A stretch of DNA of 64,000 nt from Galeopsis tetrahit (GCA_963675135.1 OY776129.1:70153348-70217347), one strand, 5' to 3'. Shown: positions 11,884-22,488, numbered from the stretch's first letter. A program made the numbers and translations. The notes: generated by a model not told the origin, from the sequence alone.

Positions 11884-12065
11884 TATGATTTCTTAAATAT
11901 CCTGTATGTTGACTCAGAGCACTAATCACCTTAGAACAAACCTTATAAAGACCTATTTTAATTATTCTTTACTATTCTGTACTGAATTTCACCATATATG
12001 CATGAACTAACACTTCTACCAAGGTGAAACAGGCACAGAAGAGGAGTTCTCCACTGGAGGGGGAA

Positions 12066-12300
12066 CTGATCTGATTACAGATTTGATCTATCTACAAATC
12101 TGATCTGATTACAGTACAAATCTGTCTACAGACATGTTCTGACTATTGAATTGATCTGTCTACAGGACTGTTCTGATTACAAAGCTAATCTGTCTACAGA
12201 ACTATTCTGACTACAATATCATTCTCTCTACAGAACTGATCTGATTACTGATTAAACTGTCTACAGAGCTTATTTGATTACAGGAAAATCTGTCTTCAGA
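12066..12300 (+). repeat. 34-bp minisatellite (B2 copy)
   Basis: About seven units with the dyad CTGT-CT-ACAG, collinear with the B1 array at 309-545 and showing point differences between the copies. Confidence 0.75.
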
Positions 12301-12917
12301 AAAGAAATGATCTGGATTACAGTACTGGTCTGAGAAAGTACTGTGCTGATATCACCAAAGATGAAAATCAGAAGAGTTGGGGAACTGATCTGAGGATTAC
12401 TGAGCTGACCCATCTACTGATCTGATCTTCAAGCACTCAGCTGATCACAGTACTCAGCTGAACCCAGATAAGTAAATTTCAAAGTTATTTTAAGTAAGAA
12501 ATTGAAGAATAGTGTGTTGGAAACAACTGTGCTGATACGCATCAGAACTGTATTATTGTCTTAGAAGTCTTCTAAGTCAAAATCTGTTCAAAATTAGCTT
12601 ACTTATAGAGAAGATTAATACACTCCTCTATTTTTGACCTAATTTTTAAAGGTGTATTTATCAACCCAAGTTGGCTCCAAATTGGAATTGAGGCTACGAA
12701 TCTGGAACGTTTTTCTTAAAATTACACTTTTCTAAAACTCAATCCAATCCACACAACGTGGAAATCCGAATCAATCCAAGCCCTAGATTTGATTTAGATT
12801 AACACGATCACTTTAACTTCTTCTTCTTCATTACTTAAAATCTTTCTGCAAATTCTCTAAGCTCAAGCTTTCTCGATTCTTCTTACTCTTACAACTACAC
12901 TTCTATATTTCTATTCT

Positions 12918-13311
12918 ATGGCGATGGCGATTATTGATATTCTTAACGAGGAAAATGAAGTTGTAGGTACTTTTGATTCAACCAGGTGGATGCGTGAGAA
13001 AAGAATTTTCGTCGAAAACTCTGTTTACTTCACCGAACGTCAAAAAGAAGAGAATCAAGCCATTCTCACGATGTGTGAAGAATGCGGGCTACGGAAGTAC
13101 CTAGAATCATTTCCCATGAAGGTTTACGAACCTGAGGCGATGGAATTCTTTCTACAGGTGCAAGGTGATTCGAACAGTATTCGTTCGATTGTTTCTGGCC
13201 ACAATGTTGTCATTTCCAGAGAAACCCTTGGAATCGCATTCAATCTACCAGACGGGCCAATAAACATTCTGAGCTATATGACAGGGCAAGAAAAGGCTCG
13301 CGTGGGCAGAT
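12918..13311 (+). pseudogene. ORF3 of B2, N-terminal part (split by A0)
   Basis: Codes the first 131 residues of the B-type ORF3, from ATG at 12918 (a second ATG lies at 12924), with motifs STRWMREK, MCEECGLRKYLESFP and RETLGIAFNLPDG. A0 inserted at codon 132. The target duplication CAGAT is 13307-13311. The rest continues at 26396. Without A0 and one duplication copy, the two parts are in the same frame (394 + 2780 nt, 1058 codons with stop), so the gene was open when A0 landed. The region resembles the class of plant transposon-associated proteins with a FYANA-like core, but only loosely. Confidence 0.9.
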
Positions 13312-14589
13312 TGTTGGTCCCAAGTTGAGTTGATATCGAGTAAGCTAGTGAAAATGTCTAGAGGGGGGTGAATAGACTTTTCAAAAATCTTTCGATATAT
13401 CAGAATACGTAATGCGGAAATGATCAAAGTAACAATGAGCCCAATTCAAGATTATACTCAACTTATTATCGAGAACTCTGTTCTATACTCAACTAGTCAA
13501 GTCCAGTTAAGTAATTAAACAGTTAAGCAATTAAAACAACTTAAATCAGTAAATCAACACACAAAGATTTATAGTGGTTCGACAACTTGTCTACGTCCAC
13601 TCTCACAATCCCAGTTGTGATATTTGCCACTAAACTCTTCAACACGAGTACAAAGTGTAGTTCCTGTCTTTTAAGTCCCAAGAAGAAGACTTAGATCTTC
13701 AACAGAAATATCACCAGATATATCTACGATCTAACTAGAAATTTAACAAGTATCTAGCAACTTGATAAAACAACAAAATAAAACTTCTCTATCTTCAGTA
13801 GCAGCCTTCTGAATATGACTTCGTCTTCTGGCTTCTTTCTGAATCTTCAATGCACTCTGAGAGTAATCTTCAGTATGTAGGTTTAATATGCTTCAGTATC
13901 AAGTTTCAGTATGCGTAGTTGCAGTAACAGTAGTCTTCAAATGATCACCATCATGAAGTATTTGTAAACATCAAGAACTTAGTTAGTTGTAACCAACTTT
14001 TCTTGATAACTACCTTCAACTGAATCTTCTTATCAATCCACGCGTTTCTGTTACGAATTAGTTATTCCATAACTAACTTCTTTAATCCTTATCTTTATAT
14101 GCGCTTTTGTAACTAACTTCATGTTGACTTGTCTTGTGTAGTCTATTATGTACTGGTCTTGTAGTCCATCTGTCTTGAGTAGTAGACTGGTCTTCTCTTC
14201 TTGTGCAGTAGACTCTAATAGAACTAATCTAGTCCTAACAAGACTATTACATTACATTAAGCTTTTATAATACAAGCTTAGTCAACTTATGAACTATACA
14301 ACAAATCTATCTATTACATAGAAAATATCATGAGCTCTATACAACAATTATAGCTCAATAACAAACTAAGAAGAACACATATATGAAGTACTTATAAAAC
14401 GTACTTATCTTTTAAATATAAACAACACTTATCTTTTATGTGAACTTCTACTGATCTGTTCAAGATGACTTCAACTCAACTAGACTAGATTAGTCAATAC
14501 TTAGAAAACATTCAAACCACTTTTGGCTTATCAAAACTTCATCTTATCTTTTCATCATTTAGGACTTGTCTAGGATTCATATCCCAACA
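13312..14589 (-). repeat. 3' LTR of A0
   Basis: Reads TGTTGGGATATGAATCC ... GGGACCAACA on the minus strand. The TATA position found in the other A LTRs (CTATAAATACTTC in the solo copy) reads TACAAATACTTC here, a weaker box. U3 contains TTTTGGCTTATCAAAA (14521-14536, + strand), the LTR arm of the PPT hairpin. Confidence 0.97.
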
Positions 14590-14603
14590 ATTTCCCCCTT
14601 TTT
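14590..14603 (-). promoter_or_regulatory. 3' polypurine tract of A0
   Basis: AAAAAGGGGGAAAT on the minus strand, touching the LTR start. The flanking arm at 14600-14616 pairs with the LTR arm at 14521-14536 (16 pairs, one bulge). Confidence 0.92.
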
Positions 14604-14757
14604 GATGAAGCCAAAACTACTTGAATCTTTTCTCATAAGTAGACTAGTTAAGTAGTTATCTTGTCTATTAACATCAAATAGTACTTAATTTTTTCATTCA
14701 TTCAAAAAAAGATCAGTAGATTACAATTACTTAATCAAAAGAAATATAAACACAAAT

Positions 14758-17700
14758 CTAGTCTGAAAGAGTACCTCCTTCTATGTTAGGAATGCAGAAA
14801 GCATCTAGTAGTCTTCTATGGATCAGCCTAGTTTGTTCTTCATCATCAATCTTCTCTTTGTCAAGTAGCTCTTCTTCAAACTTTTTGATTTTGATTATAT
14901 CAACCCTTCTTCCAGAGCTAGTCATAGGACATTTCCATTCAGGAAATCCAGGAACCAAAATGTTGAAATTAGCACCAGCAGAAATCCTTAAGATTAAGTG
15001 CCACAACATTCTGTGTTGTCCTTCCATAAACCTGTCAAACAATGAATACAATTCATCTTGACTTTCAGTATCTCCATACTTGCGTATGATCCAATGATAA
15101 AGTTCCCATTGATTCTTCACTTCATTCCATTCAGCTCTATGTTCATTATCTATGAAGTAATCAATAAACTTGTCTTCCATTTGATCTTCATTCACCTTCA
15201 GCTTTTGCAATCTTTCAATATGTTTTTCAATTTTCTTCTTGCTAGCATAGTGAGCTTCTTCTTTTGAAATTGCAAACTTTCGTTTCTTCTCAACAATCTC
15301 AGTAGACTCATCTTCAATAGCTAACTTCCTAGCTAACTTCCGTTTGACTTGTCTAGTCTGAATCTCAGCTTCTGGAGATGCAACACCTTTGCCTTTCTCC
15401 AGCTTTTTCAACTCAGCTGCTCTAAGCTCTTCAAGTTCAGCTTTCTTGACTAGCTTGCCTCTCTTAGGCCTTCTAAGCTCTTCAATAGCAGTTGCAGCAG
15501 CTTTCACATCAGATTCAGTAGACAGTTCAATTTTACCAACTTTTTGAACTTTACTCGTCTCTTCCCCCTTTTTGGCTTCATCAGTAGCCTTGAGAGTGAA
15601 TAGAGAAGTAAATCGAGTCATCTCTTCTATCATAGCTTGCTTCATGGCTTCAGTAGCTAGCTCAATCTGCTTTTGCTGCGACTTCTCATAACTCATCTTG
15701 TCTAGTCGATCAGCAGTCAGCTCTAGCTTCCTCGAACTTGAGATTAACTCACCTTTGAAATGAGTAGCTGTCTGTCGTAGAAGAGTGTTTTGAGTAGTTA
15801 ACTCATGAAGAACTGCTTGAGAACGCACCAACTGATCTTGTGCTTCTCGTCTTTGGTCATCAGCAATAGCAATCTTCACTCTGTAGAGTCTCTCCATCTT
15901 GCTGGACTCCTCAGCTAATGATCGCGCAAACGAAATAGATCTCTTTTCAGAAAAATCTACTTGTTTCTTCAGAAAATTCTCAACTTCTGCATACATCTCA
16001 GTTCGAAAGGTTGAGTCCATCTTGTTGACCTCACCAACAATTAACTCTCTTGTGCTGTCAACAAGTGTTTGGTTTTGCTCAACAAGTACATCTTTCACCT
16101 TCGATGCAAGAAACTCATCAATTGCAGAATGAACTACTTCTTTCAAGTCGGTCTTCAACTCATCTAGATAGCCATCTGGAAATCCATGAGTAGACGACTG
16201 AAATTCAGCTTTCACATCCTTGTGAACAAGTTCATCTTCAGTAAACATTTCAGCATCCATGAATTCCTCATCTTCCACACCAAGTTCAAAAGACTCAGAC
16301 TCTTCTGAACTCTCAGCATCTTCTAACTCCAAAGTTGGTTCATCAGTCTGTATACCAACTTCAGCAACCTCTGGTTTCGGCTCATCTTCCACCAGATCAG
16401 TCTGGGTTCCGATGTCAAATGTGAACTCATCAACCAGAACACCATCAGGAATGCTCAACAGTCTCTTAACCAGATCAACTAGGGCTTTGCGTGGAAATAG
16501 TTCAGAGTGATCCTTAACTCCACTATTTTCCTTTTGTTCCATCTCCCAATCCATAAAATTGGAGATACCACCCATGCCTAGAATGACCTCGAACAGATCA
16601 TCAGTTCCAGACTTCTTTAATGCGAACCAAGTGCAAATTCTGATCAGTTTCTCAAACTGTTCAGATGAGTAGTCGATGTCGACGGATGCGAGTTGCTTCT
16701 TCATATTCTGAATTATCTTCGAACGAATTCTCTTTTCTCTCAAGCACATCAGATAATAAACCAGGGATTCAAATCTGACTTCAGACGGGGTCTGAGTAGA
16801 TGGGGTCTCTAACTCAGCTGTTGCAGTGGCAACTGTCGTCTTGTCTGAAGTAGACGGGTTGGAGGGTTCAACATTTTCTGTTGAGGGTAAGGGTAGAATT
16901 AGGTCTGTGGTTTCTTGGGGCTCTGACGTGGCCAGGTTTGGTGTGACAACTGTCGGAGTATCAGTTGTATCCTTTTTGGGAGTGTTTTCGGGTACACTGG
17001 CTCGAAGCGGTAATGCCGCCAGTGCTTGTGAGGTTTGGGGAATAGGTCGTGGCCTAGATCGATGTGATCTAGCCTTGGTTGCGACGGGGAGAGAAAGAGG
17101 AAATGAAATAGACTGAGAAGAAGAACCAACCTGAGGACTCAACTCGGCTGGTGAAGTAGGCGAATCGACTCTCACTAGTCGATAGACTTCGGCACCGGAC
17201 TCTTCTTCCTTCTCTGAGTGAGTCTCCTCTGAATCATGTCCACTCGACTCAGCTTTCGCAGCTTCCTCCGAAACTTCATCATCTGACTCATCTCCAGAAG
17301 AACTAGATGAGTCAGCATACGGCATGGCCTCCGAGTCATCTACCAACACTTGTCTTGGTGCAGACGGCCTTCGAGCAACCTGTTTCCTCAAAGCTTCTGC
17401 CTTCAAATAGAACTTGAGCGGATGAAACGACTTGCCTTTACTCCAATCAGACTTGTTCGGCAATAGCAGGGGTAGGAGAATACTTAGCTTGTTGCCATAA
17501 CCAATAGTCTTTGACACCACCCAATTAGCCGTGTCCTGATTCACCATAACATTCCGTTCAAAATACATAATCCGATCAGCGATTAATTTGAACCAATTTC
17601 CGTTTGTGATTCCGTCATAGATTGCTGCCATCACCCTAGTCTTCACTTGAGTGACCGAATCATGAGAACCAGTGGCACATAGTAGCATCTTGCTAGCTAT

Positions 17701-18180
17701 GTCCAATAGTGTTCGATAAATTTCCAACAATTCAACTTTCTTGACGGCTGGGGCCTTGCCATCCGGTTTAAGTTGCATCCTTTTTCCACAAAAGATGCTC
17801 ATGTACTTCATCTCTTGGCCTAAGGCATAGTTCTCCACATCAATTATTCCAGTGGGCAACCTCAAATGCCTAAGTAGCACCTCGCTATTGATTTCAACCC
17901 TGTCCGATCCAATGAACGATTCGATACCATCACCTCGTCTGGTGGCGTTGGCATAGAACATTAATACCTCCTCCTCCAAGACGACTTGCGGAAAGGCCTC
18001 CAGATATGGCCTTAATCCACACTGGATGCACTTAGACAGAATCTCCTTGTTGTCATCCGTGTGTAGCCCTTTGAAAAATAACGAAGGCTCCACATGAACC
18101 CTTCCTTCAGTAGTGTATCTGCCTAAATCAAACCTCGCTTGTCTGTTGGTTCTGACATCAAAGAGAGAAACAATCGACAT
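14758..18180 (-). CDS. ORF3 of A0: large env-position protein, intact (1140 aa)
   Basis: Starts at ATG 18180 (MSIVSLFDVR), the start shared with A1 and A2; upstream codons in the same frame lack an ATG. Visible parts: an N-terminal domain (residues 1-270; LRPYLEAFP, MFYANATRRGD, LLDIASKMLLCATGSHDS, KLSILLPLLLPNKSDW); a Ser/Pro linker; a second block (about 475-560; LIRICTWFALKK, MGGISNFMDWEMEQKE); TQT motifs GTQTD (591-595) and GIQTD (609-613), like LC8-binding sites; coiled coils (about 690-860); basic patches (KRKLARK, KKRKF); and a conserved C-terminal domain (about 990-1140; EWNEVKNQWELYHWIIRKYGD). There is no signal peptide, membrane helix or cleavage motif, so it does not look like an envelope glycoprotein. 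The N-terminal domain loosely recalls plant transposon-associated proteins (FYANA core). Function unknown. Confidence 0.9.
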   Translation of the reverse strand: MSIVSLFDVRTNRQARFDLGRYTTEGRVHVEPSLFFKGLHTDDNKEILSKCIQCGLRPYLEAFPQVVLEEEVLMFYANATRRGDGIESFIGSDRVEINSEVLLRHLRLPTGIIDVENYALGQEMKYMSIFCGKRMQLKPDGKAPAVKKVELLEIYRTLLDIASKMLLCATGSHDSVTQVKTRVMAAIYDGITNGNWFKLIADRIMYFERNVMVNQDTANWVVSKTIGYGNKLSILLPLLLPNKSDWSKGKSFHPLKFYLKAEALRKQVARRPSAPRQVLVDDSEAMPYADSSSSSGDESDDEVSEEAAKAESSGHDSEETHSEKEEESGAEVYRLVRVDSPTSPAELSPQVGSSSQSISFPLSLPVATKARSHRSRPRPIPQTSQALAALPLRASVPENTPKKDTTDTPTVVTPNLATSEPQETTDLILPLPSTENVEPSNPSTSDKTTVATATAELETPSTQTPSEVRFESLVYYLMCLREKRIRSKIIQNMKKQLASVDIDYSSEQFEKLIRICTWFALKKSGTDDLFEVILGMGGISNFMDWEMEQKENSGVKDHSELFPRKALVDLVKRLLSIPDGVLVDEFTFDIGTQTDLVEDEPKPEVAEVGIQTDEPTLELEDAESSEESESFELGVEDEEFMDAEMFTEDELVHKDVKAEFQSSTHGFPDGYLDELKTDLKEVVHSAIDEFLASKVKDVLVEQNQTLVDSTRELIVGEVNKMDSTFRTEMYAEVENFLKKQVDFSEKRSISFARSLAEESSKMERLYRVKIAIADDQRREAQDQLVRSQAVLHELTTQNTLLRQTATHFKGELISSSRKLELTADRLDKMSYEKSQQKQIELATEAMKQAMIEEMTRFTSLFTLKATDEAKKGEETSKVQKVGKIELSTESDVKAAATAIEELRRPKRGKLVKKAELEELRAAELKKLEKGKGVASPEAEIQTRQVKRKLARKLAIEDESTEIVEKKRKFAISKEEAHYASKKKIEKHIERLQKLKVNEDQMEDKFIDYFIDNEHRAEWNEVKNQWELYHWIIRKYGDTESQDELYSLFDRFMEGQHRMLWHLILRISAGANFNILVPGFPEWKCPMTSSGRRVDIIKIKKFEEELLDKEKIDDEEQTRLIHRRLLDAFCIPNIEGGTLSD
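15561..15582 (-). promoter_or_regulatory. PPT copy embedded in ORF3 of A0
   Basis: On the minus strand, GATGAAGCC is followed by AAAAAGGGGGAAG in frame (Asp-Glu-Ala-Lys-Lys-Gly-Glu). The purine tract equals the terminal PPT, and its 5' flank is the reverse complement of the flank of the terminal PPT. The same arrangement occurs in A1 (49498), B1 (3412) and B2 (28255). Confidence 0.6.
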
Positions 18181-19072
18181 AGTAGTATGAACTGAAGAGA
18201 TTTGAGTTAGCAAGAAATCAATTTGAGAATCAAACAGTTGTGAAAAACGTGAGGCGAGTTGAGTGAGGCAGTTGAGTTTTGTTAGAACATAAATTTTGAT
18301 CCAATGGACAAGATTGATTGCATGGATCCAACGGTTGGGGCTGTTGGAATTCTGTTTACGGAATCGAGAATATTATGTGATTTGATATTGTAAATTTTAG
18401 AATCCGCCCTTCTTATTGGTTAGGACAGAGAAGTGTACTCATCTGACCTAGTGTAGAAGAGTAATGCGCGAACTGGGTGTATACACCTCATTAAAATGGG
18501 AGTGTATTCATCCAATTCTGGAAACTTTCAATTTTCATTACCAAATTACCATAATGTCCTTAATTCTTTGTGAGTAAACACTTAGCATATTTCAATTAAT
18601 AGAAACACTTAGCTTGTCTGTTCGAGTCCATCCAGAACAGACGAGTAGACTTAAGCTTCACAAGACGAGTTGGCTTGAGCACACAAGACGATTTCCCCCT
18701 TCGCCTGTGCTTGTCTATTCTGAACATCGAGCGACTTCATGTACCTATCTTATCATATTTAACGTGTAATCGATAGTACAAGTAGAGTAACAATAAATAA
18801 GATGAATATCAATCCAAAGCAATGATCAAGGTTTCGAACAAGATGACTATTGACACACATAAGGGTCAACATAAGGATATTTAAGAAATCAGAGATTCCC
18901 CCTTAATTGTTTATTCTCTTAGTATTACCCTCAGCTTTACCAGCTTCCTCATCGGGTTGTCTGGTCATCCTGTCTAGCCTTGTATACCTGTCTGTTGTGT
19001 GAGTAGTTGAGTGCTTCTGGTCTAGTATTCTTGTATCCTTGTTCTTGATGTACCTGTCTGGTTAGTACATCG
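18181..19072 (-). other. pol-ORF3 spacer of A0
   Basis: Non-coding. It holds the conserved block (about 18870-18960) with the G5 tract at 18894-18907, a second G5 tract at 18691-18703, and a promoter-like part just before ORF3 with the palindrome-like CAACCGTTGG seen in A1 and A2. No gene on either strand. Confidence 0.7.
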
Positions 19073-22000
19073 CTATAGACAAGTAGGGTCTAAATCAATT
19101 AGCCCTAAACTAATGCATAACTCACGAAATCGTGCCTCAGCTAATGGTTTTGTGAAAATATCAGCTCTTTGAAAATCAGTATGAATCTTTTCCATGCGAA
19201 TGTCCTTCTTTTCTACATGATCACGTATGAAATGATGTTTCACATCAACATGTTTACAACGTGTGTGCAATACAGGATTTTGTGTAATGGCAATTGCACT
19301 ATTACTATCACAGAAAATAGGAACATTTGATTCATATAAATTGTAATCTCTAAGCTGTTGCATGAGCCAGAGTAGTTGACTACAACAGCTACCAGCAGCC
19401 ATGTACTCGGCTTCGGTAGTAGAGGTAGCAACACTAGTCTGCTTTTTCGAAAACCATGAAATGAGTTTTATGCCTAAGAATTGACAAGAACCAGATGTAG
19501 ATTTCCTATCTATTCTACAGCCACCAAAATCAGAATCTGAGTAGCCACTTAGAGATAAATCATCATTTGAAGGATACCATATACCACGATTGATGGTTCC
19601 TTTCAAATATTTCAATATCCTTTTAGTGGTTTCCATATGACTCTCTTTTGGATTAGCTTGAAAACGAGCACATACACCAACAGAGAATGCAATATCAGGT
19701 CTACTAGCAGTCAAGTACAGTAATGAACCAATTAGACCACGATAATATGTTTGATCAGCACACTTACCTTGTTCGTCTGGGTCCATTCTGTATGTAGGTA
19801 GCATAGGTACGCCAGCAGACTTGCATGTCTTAATACCATACTTATCTAGAAGATTTCTAGTATACTTTGCTTGATTTATAAAAATCCCTTCAGGGGTCTG
19901 TTTTACTTGAAGACCAAGAAAGTAATTCATTTCACCCATCATGGACATCTCGAATTTACTTTGCATGAGTGTTGAGAAACTTTCACTCAGCTTTTTGTTG
20001 GGTGACCCAAAAATGATGTCATCTACGTAAATTTGGACAAGTAAAATGTCTTTCCCTTCTTGTCTTCTGAACAAGGTTCGATCGACCTTGCCCTTAGTAA
20101 AACCATTTTCTAACAGGAAGAGAGAGAGAGTGTCATACCATGCTCTTGGAGCTTGTTTTAGTCCGTATAAGGCTTTCTTCAATCTGTACACCTGATTACC
20201 TTTGACTTCGAAACCTGGGGGTTGTTCAACATACACTTCTTCCGCAAGAATACCGTTAAGAAATGCACTTTTAACATCCATTTGATATACAGTAAACTTC
20301 ATGTGAGCAGCATATGCAAGGAACAATCGAATGGCTTCTAGTCTAGCAACAGGAGCATATGTTTCATCATAGTCTATGCCTTCAGCTTGTGAGTAGCCTT
20401 GGGCAACTAGTCTAGCCTTATTCCTAACAACTACATCATTCTCATCTTTCTTGTTTTTGAAAATCCATCGAGTGCCAACTACATTATGATGTTTAGGTCT
20501 ATCGACAAGTTCCCAGACGTCGTTTCGAACAAACTGGTTCAACTCGTCTTGCATAGCGATGATCCAATTACTATCAGCCAATGCCTCTTTAACAGTGGTA
20601 GGCTCGATAGATGAGAGGAAACAACACCAGCAAAACATAGTTGGACTAGACTGTTCTTGCGACTCAAAGAGTTGTCGTCTAGTCTTTACACCAATAGTAG
20701 AGTCACCAATGATATTTTCTGTATCATGCGCAGATTTCCATGTTTTTCTATTCTTAACAGGAATACTATCATCATCTATATCATGTACAGCATCATGCAT
20801 ATCAATATCATTTGTATCATCAATTTTCACAGGAGTAGTAGAGTCAACTAGAGCAGGCATGTCTACTGGTCTAGAAGACTTACCTTGAGCACTTACTTTC
20901 ACTTTGTCATCAGAGTCGAGGGCTTTCATGAATGGATTGTAGGCTTGAACGGATTCATATACCTCTGAGTCTTTATCAGATTCGATCGATAGATCAGTCA
21001 CCTTTTCACTGATCTTGTCGGCAGACGAGTCCTGTCGAGATTCATCGAAAACCACATGTGGTGTTTCTTCCACACAAAGAGTTGAGTAGTTGAATACCCT
21101 AAATGCCTTGCTAGTCGAGGAGTATCCTAAGAATATCCCCTTGTCCGCTTTGGCATCGAAAGCATTCAACTTGCTCTTTCCATTGTTATGGATAAAACAC
21201 TTACAACCAAATATATGGAAATATGAAATACGGGGTTTTCTACCTTTCCAAACCTCATAAGGTGTCTTGCCTAAGACTTTGTTGATCGCACTCCTGTTTT
21301 GTGAATGGCATGCAGTGTTGATAGCTTCAGCCCAAAACTTTTGAGGAGTGTTGAACTCAGCTAGCATGGTTCTACAGGCTTCTTTTAGAGTTCGATTCCT
21401 TCTTTCTGCTACACCGTTCTGTTGTGGTGTCCTAGCTGCACTAGTTAGATGCTGGATACCACGTTTAGCACAAAAATCTTTGATATAGCAATTAATGAAC
21501 TCAGTTCCTTTGTCACTATGAATCTTGACAATGGACTGGTTCTTCTCAACTTGTAACTTCTTCAACAGATCAGGTAAAAGGGTTTGTGTATCACTCTTCT
21601 TGTGTAGAAAGACTACCCAAGTAAACTTAGAATAGTCGTCTACCACAACAAGTGTGTACCTTCTACCATTCAAGGTTGGAGGAGTTATTGGACCATGAAG
21701 ATCCATATGTAGAAGTTCTAGAACTCTACTAGTTGAGAGAGTAGGAATTGACTTAAATGAACTTTTAACCTGTTTACCCTGTTGACAAGCCGTGCATACA
21801 TGTGACTTGTAGTAGACCTCATTGGGAATACCTTCTACAAGGTAATCTCTGGCTATCTTATTAAGAACCTTAAAGTTTAAGTGACAAAGGCGTCTATGCC
21901 AGAGCCACCCAAGTTCTTTTGGATTCTTAGTAAGTAGACAGGTGTCCCTCGGGCAACTGTTCCAATTCACTATATACACACTACCTTGTCTTACGCCGAC

Positions 22001-22342
22001 TAGTAGGATTGTGTGTGTCCTTTTGTCGATGATCTGACATTTGCGGCTTTTGAACTGCACCTTGTATCCACGATCACAAAACTGTGAGACAGAGAGTAAA
22101 TTGTATCTCAGGCCTTCGACGTACGAGACATCTTGTATCTCTACGTCACCATTCCGAATGTAACCAAATCCTTTAGTGATAGCAGTGGAACTATCACCAA
22201 ATATCACTTTTGGTCCTTCTTGCTCATGATAGCTTGATAAGAGAGCCTTGGTACCAGTCATGTGGTGTGAACAACCACTGTCAATGTACCAAGTTTCTCC
22301 TACTGAGCCACCCTTCTTATACAAGTCAAGTCGACCCTGCAA
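19073..22342 (-). CDS. pol: pol of A0: protease, integrase, RT, RNase H
   Basis: An open reading frame of about 1089 codons with no ATG at its beginning; coding likely begins at GGT 22336, right after a splice-acceptor-like TTGCAG. Protease active site D21-S-G. Integrase zinc finger H149, H154, C183, C186; catalytic D214, D277, E313. RT has KSAFLNG and Y772-V-D-D. RNase H has DSDFGG, STTEAEYMA, CDSNSAI and ADIFTKPLAEARF. The frame relative to gag is shifted (35 nt between the gag stop and the TTG at 22342), so translation needs splicing, a frameshift or a separate start. It cleaves the polyprotein, copies RNA to DNA and inserts it. The integrase C-terminus and RNase H are complete, with the stop at 19073. 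Confidence 0.96.
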   Translation of the reverse strand: MQGRLDLYKKGGSVGETWYIDSGCSHHMTGTKALLSSYHEQEGPKVIFGDSSTAITKGFGYIRNGDVEIQDVSYVEGLRYNLLSVSQFCDRGYKVQFKSRKCQIIDKRTHTILLVGVRQGSVYIVNWNSCPRDTCLLTKNPKELGWLWHRRLCHLNFKVLNKIARDYLVEGIPNEVYYKSHVCTACQQGKQVKSSFKSIPTLSTSRVLELLHMDLHGPITPPTLNGRRYTLVVVDDYSKFTWVVFLHKKSDTQTLLPDLLKKLQVEKNQSIVKIHSDKGTEFINCYIKDFCAKRGIQHLTSAARTPQQNGVAERRNRTLKEACRTMLAEFNTPQKFWAEAINTACHSQNRSAINKVLGKTPYEVWKGRKPRISYFHIFGCKCFIHNNGKSKLNAFDAKADKGIFLGYSSTSKAFRVFNYSTLCVEETPHVVFDESRQDSSADKISEKVTDLSIESDKDSEVYESVQAYNPFMKALDSDDKVKVSAQGKSSRPVDMPALVDSTTPVKIDDTNDIDMHDAVHDIDDDSIPVKNRKTWKSAHDTENIIGDSTIGVKTRRQLFESQEQSSPTMFCWCCFLSSIEPTTVKEALADSNWIIAMQDELNQFVRNDVWELVDRPKHHNVVGTRWIFKNKKDENDVVVRNKARLVAQGYSQAEGIDYDETYAPVARLEAIRLFLAYAAHMKFTVYQMDVKSAFLNGILAEEVYVEQPPGFEVKGNQVYRLKKALYGLKQAPRAWYDTLSLFLLENGFTKGKVDRTLFRRQEGKDILLVQIYVDDIIFGSPNKKLSESFSTLMQSKFEMSMMGEMNYFLGLQVKQTPEGIFINQAKYTRNLLDKYGIKTCKSAGVPMLPTYRMDPDEQGKCADQTYYRGLIGSLLYLTASRPDIAFSVGVCARFQANPKESHMETTKRILKYLKGTINRGIWYPSNDDLSLSGYSDSDFGGCRIDRKSTSGSCQFLGIKLISWFSKKQTSVATSTTEAEYMAAGSCCSQLLWLMQQLRDYNLYESNVPIFCDSNSAIAITQNPVLHTRCKHVDVKHHFIRDHVEKKDIRMEKIHTDFQRADIFTKPLAEARFRELCISLGLIDLDPTCL

Positions 22343-22488
22343 TAGATGATATTCAATAATTTAGGTACGCTGTTTGTTTATTGGGGTCCTGGGGGGTTAG
22401 TCGAGTTCAAAGGAATCCAAATATACATTGGAGTCTTGAACAAGTTTGATCTTTTAAGCTTTCGCCCATATTTGTTACAAAATAAGAC
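22337..22488 (-). other. putative facultative gag-pol intron (A0)
   Basis: Donor AACAAG|GTCTTA, acceptor TATTGCAG|GGTCGAC, 152 nt, AT-rich, with TACCTAAAT near the 3' end. Excision would join Gag residue K of the DNK motif to pol GRLDLY in phase 0 and skip the gag stop. The lengths in B2, A1 and A2 are 146, 150 and 150. Spliced and unspliced RNA would set the Gag to Gag-Pol ratio. Not proven. Confidence 0.45.

Larger units (their letters stand above)
11690..12917 (+). other. pol-ORF3 spacer of B2
   Basis: Non-coding, collinear with 1-1151 of B1: a conserved block at about 11822-11915 with a G5 tract at 11870-11883, a second purine tract at 12056-12066, the 34-bp minisatellite at 12066-12300, and a pyrimidine-rich leader before the ORF3 ATG. 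Nothing else is seen. Confidence 0.75.
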
